Shown here: piece after piece, positions 5,616 through 8,377 of the stretch
How positions within the stretch are numbered: the first letter of the stretch is position 1
Layout of the letters: every line of letters begins with the position of its first letter
Source of the DNA: JBDRGC01 sp043818215
GTDB lineage: Bacteria; Chloroflexota; Anaerolineae; Anaerolineales; UBA11858
DNA: 8,377 nucleotides
Assembly: GCA_043818215.1 (NCBI GenBank)
Contig: JBDRGC010000225.1
Span: 1 to 8,377 of the forward strand
Direction: 5' to 3'
Made by a program: the position numbers and the translations under genes
The notes under the pieces: generated by a model
The model's input: only the letters and a program-made list of their open reading frames with translations
The model's database searches: none
What the model was told of the DNA's origin: nothing

Positions 5616-5738
5616 CACAGATTTACCCTTCGGGCACGATGACACAGATTTTACCCAAAGGGCACGATGTCACGGATTTTTTTATATGTTTTATCGGTGC
5701 AATCCGTGACATCGTGCCCTTTGGGGTAAATCCGTGTC
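5616..5738. repeat. Tandem plus inverted repeat (GATTTACCC...GGGCACGATG family), copy 1
   Basis: Two direct units spaced 27 bp (CACAGATTTACCC at 5616 and CACAGATTTTACCC at 5643, each followed by GGGCACGATG) are followed by an inverted copy. 5641-5678 is complementary to 5701-5738, including 22 perfect pairs (5657-5678 / 5701-5722), with a 22-nt AT-rich loop. It lies between convergent murI and vapC, where such a hairpin could stop transcription from both sides. A diverged single unit recurs at 6592-6634. The rest of 5555-5777 shows nothing else. Confidence 0.8.
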
Positions 5739-5777
5739 CAAAACTCTGCTAATTTTATTGAGGAACAACCCTCGTAT

Positions 5778-6152
5778 CTACCAGCGCGCATAAGCGTAAT
5801 TCGTCAATATGTTTTGATCTTTAGAGACCAGAACGTTCTCATTCAGTCCAGCATGGGCCACAATCACACGATCAAAGGGATCGCGCGTCCATGAAAGTGT
5901 CGTCGCTTGACTGATAATTGCATCGAAATCCTTTTGACATACTTTGAGATCAATGCGATTCGATAGATCCGCGATCATAGTATTGGCATCATCTGTTACC
6001 CGTTGAATTTCGTATAAATAGTGTAACTCCAAACGAACCATGGGGGATATGTAAATCTCGTACTCGTTCATCAGATCCTTGACCGCTGGGCTGAACTTTT
6101 CCACCAGACCAGCGTACAACCATACAACCACATGGGTATCAAGGTAAATCAA
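5778..6152 (-). CDS. vapC: VapC-type PIN-domain toxin (ribonuclease)
   Basis: This 124-aa PIN domain is expected to be a Mg-dependent endoribonuclease that cuts tRNA or rRNA and halts translation when freed from its antitoxin. The acidic active site is complete: Asp5 in MIYLDTHVVVW, Glu42 in VRLELHYL, and Asp91 and Asp94 in RDPFDRVIVAHA. The start is TTG (6152-6150), well supported by GGAGG 6 nt upstream and by the canonical MIYLDTH beginning. The gene overlaps the 3' end of the antitoxin gene by 14 bp in another frame, so the two are translationally coupled; the rare TTG start may keep toxin output low. Length and motifs look functional, with no frameshift. Confidence 0.92.
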   Translation of the reverse strand: MIYLDTHVVVWLYAGLVEKFSPAVKDLMNEYEIYISPMVRLELHYLYEIQRVTDDANTMIADLSNRIDLKVCQKDFDAIISQATTLSWTRDPFDRVIVAHAGLNENVLVSKDQNILTNYAYARW

Positions 6153-6375
6153 GATTCACCTCCCCCTCCCAACTGATGGTTACGAGTTCGTCTGGATCTC
6201 CCAGAATTATATGCGGTCTGGAGAATAAATTCTGGAGCTTATTTACCTTTTCTACCGGCACAATTTTCAACTTCTTATCCCCTTTTTTGATTTCAAGCGG
6301 GATTCCAGTATTCAAGACTTCTTCTAATAAATTATAAATATTGGCTCTTAGTTCAGTGGATGTGACTGTTTTCAT
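6139..6375 (-). CDS. Phd/YefM-type antitoxin of the VapC toxin
   Basis: This 78-aa protein begins MKTVTSTELRANIYNLLEEVLNTG and continues LEIKKGDKKLKIVPVEK, the N-terminal DNA-binding fold of the Phd/YefM antitoxin superfamily. The C-terminal half (about 48-78, with GDPDELVTISWEGEVNLDLP) is acidic and probably wraps the PIN toxin to block its active site. ATG start with AAGGAG 5 nt upstream. It is first in the operon, the usual order, and should autoregulate with VapC through the repeats at 6387-6418. The -VTISWEGEVNLDL tail is typical of antitoxins paired with PIN toxins (family memory). Confidence 0.9.
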   Translation of the reverse strand: MKTVTSTELRANIYNLLEEVLNTGIPLEIKKGDKKLKIVPVEKVNKLQNLFSRPHIILGDPDELVTISWEGEVNLDLP

Positions 6376-6386
6376 GATGTCTCCTT

Positions 6387-6444
6387 ACGTACATACAGTG
6401 GTTGAACGCACGTACATAATAGAATAAGAAGCCAGTCATGTCAA
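6387..6444 (-). promoter_or_regulatory. Promoter and operator-like repeats of the Phd-VapC operon
   Basis: On the minus strand TTGACA (6444-6439), 17-nt spacer, TATTAT (6421-6416), close to the sigma-70 consensus. TATGTACGT occurs twice on that strand (6418-6410 and 6395-6387), 23 bp apart, about two helical turns. The first overlaps the -10 box and the second precedes the ribosome-binding site, as expected for sites bound cooperatively by the antitoxin-toxin complex. Confidence 0.7.
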
Positions 6445-6473
6445 GAGCAAGGCAGGTGTCATCTCAAGAAACC

Positions 6474-6549
6474 GGGGAGACTTCCGAAGTTTTCGCCGCG
6501 GAGCACCAGCTTTCAGCTTGCTTGTGCAAACTTCGGAAGTCTTGTCCCC
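6474..6549. repeat. Imperfect palindrome with 14-bp perfect arms
   Basis: GACTTCCGAAGTTT (6479-6492) is exactly complementary to AAACTTCGGAAGTC (6528-6541), extended by GGGGA / TCCCC (6474-6478 / 6545-6549). The arms themselves contain the palindrome ACTTCCGAAGT. Loop of 35 nt. Probably a repeat-family element; no second copy in this window. Confidence 0.7.
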
Positions 6550-6591
6550 CAAATATTAGACTTGTTGCTGAATAAGCGAAACTAGAAATTG

Positions 6592-6634
6592 GACGCGGAT
6601 TTACCCTTCGGATACTATGCCACGGATATTTTTG
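6592..6634. repeat. GATTTACCC...GG repeat family, diverged copy 2
   Basis: GCGGATTTACCCTTCGG, then ATGCCACGGATATTTTT, match the unit at 5616-5680 with several substitutions. A loosely similar inverted segment (ATGCCCTTTGGGTAC, 6892-6906) lies 260 nt further on. Confidence 0.55.
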
Positions 6635-6924
6635 TTAAAAAGTAAAGAGAAACCCATGTCGCTCCGTGGTACACCTGCAATCCCGTAAGAACATCGGGAC
6701 GGTGCCCTGTGCCAGGATGGTATGCGTTCCGGCGCAAGTGCGCAGTGCCTGCACACTTGTCCCTTTGGGATAGGTATCGGGACGATGTAGACGCACGGGC
6801 TTGCCCGTAGCGAAAGCTATATTACACGATGAAGGCATCTGCCAAGTCTCAGCAGTTGGAAAGGTTCAATTGTTGATGTGCCAATGATAGCATGCCCTTT
6901 GGGTACAATGGCCTGGGCATCTAG
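6635..6924 (+). other. Repeat-rich non-coding tract, possibly remnant of intron domain IV
   Basis: No supported gene. Small hairpins are present (CCCG/CGGG near 6682-6698; GTCCC/GGGAC near 6760-6783; ACGGGC/GCCCGT near 6795-6810), along with fragments resembling the 30-nt hairpin repeat (ACACCTGCA at 6671; GGCGCAAGTG at 6731; TGCACACTTG near 6750). The stretch runs directly into intron domain V, so its 3' part may be what is left of the intron after its coding part was lost. Confidence 0.35.
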
Positions 6925-7001
6925 GAGCCGGATGAGATCGCAAGCCTCACGTCCGGTTCTGAATTGGCGGAGGGGTCAGCGATGATCCCTCCGACCATAA
7001 C
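6925..7001 (+). mobile_element. Group II intron 3' end: domains V and VI, orphan
   Basis: GAGCCGGA (6925-6932) pairs with TCCGGTTC (6952-6959), enclosing a short upper stem with a GCAA tetraloop: the domain V signature that holds the catalytic metal site. Domain VI follows: GGCGGAGGG (6966-6974) pairs with CCCTCCG and CC (6987-6993, 6995-6996), leaving A6994 bulged as the branch-point adenosine. The intron would end at AC (7000-7001), 7 nt after that A, matching the AY 3' consensus. Domain V is 35 nt rather than 34 and its upper stem is imperfect, suggesting decay. No reverse-transcriptase gene or 5' end precedes it in this window, so it is a truncated remnant. Confidence 0.8.
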
Positions 7002-7113
7002 TTAGGTTGCCCTTTTTCGAAAACACGCAATGGTTCTAATCTACACCTTACTTGTCTATCGTGTCTCGCTAATAAATATGCACATCGCAGTGGCAGAGTT
7101 TACATCAACAGCG

Positions 7114-7359
7114 TTACAACGAAATATCTTCTATGCGAATACCTTTACCTTCGCGCAGGCTATCCCGCGCCACTGCAATCCGCGCCATAAAACGGGGATC
7201 GTTCTCTAACTTATAATCAAACCAATCATCTTCTGAAGCAAAACCAATTAGTACGCCAGCCGGTTTTCCATGACGAGTGATGATGATATTTTCATCTTCC
7301 GCCTCATGTAAGTATTCCGAAAGGCGGTCTTTTACTACCGAGAGGGCTAATCTTTTCAT
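7114..7359 (-). CDS. Phd/YefM-type antitoxin, second gene of a RelE/ParE-type module
   Basis: This 81-aa protein starts MKRLALSVVKDRLSEYLHEAEDENIIITRHGKPAGVLIGF, a clear Phd/YefM N-terminal fold (dimerising DNA-binding domain), followed by an acidic/basic tail (41-81, DWFDYKLENDPRFMARIAVARD) that should bind the toxin. The ATG overlaps the toxin stop as ATGA (7359-7356). GGGAG 7 nt upstream, inside the toxin gene, gives it a good ribosome-binding site. The order is toxin first, the reverse of most Phd/YefM operons. Together with RelE it probably represses the promoter through the palindrome at 7657-7674. Confidence 0.9.
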   Translation of the reverse strand: MKRLALSVVKDRLSEYLHEAEDENIIITRHGKPAGVLIGFASEDDWFDYKLENDPRFMARIAVARDSLREGKGIRIEDISL

Positions 7360-7649
7360 TCTGTCTCTCCCATCTCATCAAGCCAATCTGCGGCTTTCGA
7401 TTTTGGAATTATCGCGAGGATTTCTACATTTCTCTCCGTAACATCATAGAATATTCGGATCTCACCTACGCGTAACCTATACTGAGGGTGACGAATACCG
7501 CGAAGTCGTTTTATTCTACTTTTACTTAATTTCTCAGGTTCGTGTCTGAGGTATTTCTCAAGCGCATCACGAACAATTGAGCTGTCTCTTGCTGATAATC
7601 TTTTTATATCCTGAACGGCTTCAGGAGAAAAGATGATTGGGTATTTCAT
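7356..7649 (-). CDS. RelE/ParE superfamily toxin
   Basis: This 97-aa protein begins MKYPIIFSPEAVQDIKRL, with two helices up to about residue 45, then KRLRGIRHPQYRLRVGEIRIFYDV and VEILAIIPK, the beta-sheet core and arginine-rich strand of RelE/ParE toxins. RelE members cut mRNA in the ribosomal A site and ParE members poison gyrase; the sequence alone does not say which. The basic face and Arg in RLRVGEIRIFYDV fit a RelE-like nuclease better (inference). ATG at 7649 has no Shine-Dalgarno, and the predicted transcription start is only a few nucleotides upstream, so translation should be close to leaderless. Complete, no frameshift. Confidence 0.9.
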   Translation of the reverse strand: MKYPIIFSPEAVQDIKRLSARDSSIVRDALEKYLRHEPEKLSKSRIKRLRGIRHPQYRLRVGEIRIFYDVTERNVEILAIIPKSKAADWLDEMGETE

Positions 7650-7656
7650 TCTAGCC

Positions 7657-7687
7657 AGAATATAGCCATATTCTATCTTTTTGTCAA
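7657..7687 (-). promoter_or_regulatory. Promoter and palindromic operator of the RelE-Phd operon
   Basis: On the minus strand TTGACA (7687-7682), 17-nt spacer, TATATT (7664-7659). AGAATAT (7657-7663) and ATATTCT (7668-7674) form a perfect 7-bp inverted repeat with a 4-nt centre covering the -10 box, a likely binding site for the antitoxin dimer. The expected start of transcription is near 7652, about 3 nt before the toxin ATG. Confidence 0.75.
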
Positions 7688-7753
7688 TATCGAGGTATTT
7701 AGCCAGGGGAATGGGATTCTAGGAAAAACGATAGGCAATCTAGCGGAGAAGCT

Positions 7754-7790
7754 CACCCGCCTGACTCTAGCGTGATAGCGCAGTCGGGTG
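7754..7790 (+). other. Bulged stem-loop just upstream of the group II intron
   Basis: CACCC (7754-7758) / GGGTG (7786-7790), GACT (7763-7766) / AGTC (7782-7785) and GCG (7770-7772) / CGC (7779-7781) stack into one stem with two bulges on the 5' side only. It ends 10 nt before the intron. Some bacterial introns choose sites next to stem-loops, so this may be part of the insertion target, or part of a larger conserved element. Confidence 0.4.
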
Positions 7791-8037
7791 TAAGCCTTGG
7801 GTGCGATCCGTTTGACCGAAACCCTGTCGCTAAGGGTCAGGCACAGCCTACCACCAGGAGACAGCGGGGGATGGTCAGCGAAGAAGGTAATCTGATCTGA
7901 CTAATCAAGTTGCCTGGTACTTTGACAACTGAAGGCTCATGTAGGTGTAACTCCTACCCCCGAAGTGGTCGGGTGAGAACACTACCCTACGGCGAGAGAC
8001 TGGTCATCAACCGTCGGAGTGCAAGGGTAGAAAGGCG

Positions 8038-8066
8038 ACACCTGCACTTGCGTGCGGTGCAAGTGT
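8038..8066 (+). repeat. Dispersed ~30-nt hairpin repeat, copy 2 (inside intron)
   Basis: Starts ACACCTGCACTTGCG, ends CGGTGCAAGTGT. It differs from copy 1 (484-513, minus) only in the loop (GTG versus GTTA region). Confidence 0.75.
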
Positions 8067-8107
8067 AAACTGCCAGCCGTAGGTGGTGACGCGCCGAGTA
8101 TGTGGCT

Positions 8108-8137
8108 ACACCTGCACTTGTAGTGCGGCGCAAGTGT
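8108..8137 (+). repeat. Dispersed ~30-nt hairpin repeat, copy 3 (inside intron)
   Basis: Starts ACACCTGCACTTGTAG, ends CGGCGCAAGTGT. Same orientation as copy 2, 70 nt downstream. Confidence 0.7.
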
Positions 8138-8377
8138 GGCAAACGATGAGTGAAGATGTGGTTGAAGCGTCGTCATGGAGAACCTGCGGAAACGGCTATT
8201 GCGCAGGCCCAAAATGGGATGTGAGTTCTGGGTCACCCAGTCCCTACGTGGGTGACATCACTCGATACGAACTCCGGCGTAAAGCATCTGCCTACTGTCA
8301 CGAAAAATGAACCTCCGGAACGGAGTAACCCGCCGATGGCTCTCCAGCGTAAGCTGGAGAAGGAAACCATCCGTACA

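Larger units (their letters stand above)
7801..8377 (+). mobile_element. Group II intron, 5' portion of the ribozyme (open at window edge)
   Basis: The stretch begins GTGCGATCCG, matching the GUGYG 5' splice-site consensus, and continues as a dense, ORF-free, highly structured RNA: GTAGG/CCTAC (7941-7957), CTACCC/GGGTAG (7983-7988 / 8025-8030), GTCACCC/GGGTGAC (8232-8238 / 8250-8256), CTCCG/CGGAG (8313-8325) and TCTCCAGC/GCTGGAGA with a GUAA tetraloop (8341-8360). Phrases such as GAAGGCTCATG, GTCGGAGTGCAAGGGTAGAA, ATGGAGAACCTGCGGAAACGGC and GGGATGTGAGTTC are ones I recognise from the domain I-III region of bacterial retroelement introns. Domains IV-VI and the reverse transcriptase/maturase gene, usual in this position, would lie past 8377. 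CAAGG (8022-8026) could pair with CCTTG before the splice site as EBS1-IBS1, but it also fits an internal stem, so this is tentative. Two copies of the ~30-nt hairpin repeat are embedded. Confidence 0.8.

Noticed and set aside
6545..6590. IS end suggested by the GACTTGTTGCTGAATAAGC-like stretch
   Set aside because: No matching inverted terminus or transposase fragment was found in the window.
6635..6838. 67-codon minus-strand frame between VapC operon and intron remnant
   Set aside because: Lies in hairpin-rich repeat sequence with no ribosome-binding site or family resemblance.
7754..7800. attC site of an integron upstream of the intron
   Set aside because: The stem has one-sided bulges like attC, but the RYYYAAC and GTTRRRY boxes are missing.
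8038..8137. Possible CRISPR array from the two similar hairpins
   Set aside because: Only two copies, 70 nt apart, embedded in intron stems, with no further repeats or cas genes.
7982..8310. Open frames on both strands within the intron (84 and 75 codons)
   Set aside because: They cross the structured intron RNA and the hairpin repeats; intron-encoded proteins normally lie in domain IV, later than this region.

Overview
This window looks like bacterial chromosome, most plausibly from an uncultured Chloroflexota (Anaerolineae-like) lineage. That placement is an inference from the style of the proteins (a short conserved unknown beginning MAIKLLMSWDI, a LysM lipoprotein with a Thr/Pro/Glu-rich linker, bL19 followed by a C26 amidohydrolase) and from the density of dispersed palindromic repeats. 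No rRNA or other decisive marker is present.

Left and middle part (1-5554), housekeeping. Two genes lie on the minus strand: a 100-aa conserved unknown (1-303) and a metallo-beta-lactamase-fold protein (663-1313) whose metal-binding motif has decayed. The second gene has a clear promoter (1521-1550). A 136-bp element with 19-bp perfect inverted termini and 11-bp flanking direct repeats sits inside its 5' leader. On the plus strand follow a LysM lipoprotein with its own promoter, long leader and terminator (1730-2699), a Nudix ADP-ribose pyrophosphatase (2756-3328), ribosomal protein bL19 with its own extended -10 promoter, leader hairpin and terminator (3409-3906), a class-I glutamine-amidotransferase-like gamma-glutamyl hydrolase (3932-4651), and glutamate racemase MurI (about 4718-5554), which supplies D-glutamate for peptidoglycan. 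The spacers carry several families of long imperfect palindromes.

Right part (5555-8377), accessory. There are two minus-strand type II toxin-antitoxin modules. One is Phd/YefM-VapC (6375-5778), with a consensus promoter and paired operator-like repeats. The other is a toxin-first RelE/ParE-Phd pair (7649-7114), whose consensus promoter sits so close to the start codon that the toxin message should be almost leaderless. Between them lies an orphan 3' end of a group II intron (domains V-VI, 6925-7001, with a recognisable bulged branch-point A). Downstream of the second module, the 5' part of another group II intron starts at 7801 and runs off the window, so its reverse-transcriptase gene, if any, is beyond the edge. 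A hairpin repeat of about 30 nt occurs twice inside this intron RNA and once in the long palindrome at 364-558, linking the two ends of the window.

No CRISPR array, tRNA or rRNA was seen. The most interesting items are the inserted element in the MBL leader, the hairpin repeat shared between an intergenic palindrome and a group II intron, and the near-leaderless toxin-first TA operon flanked by intron ends.
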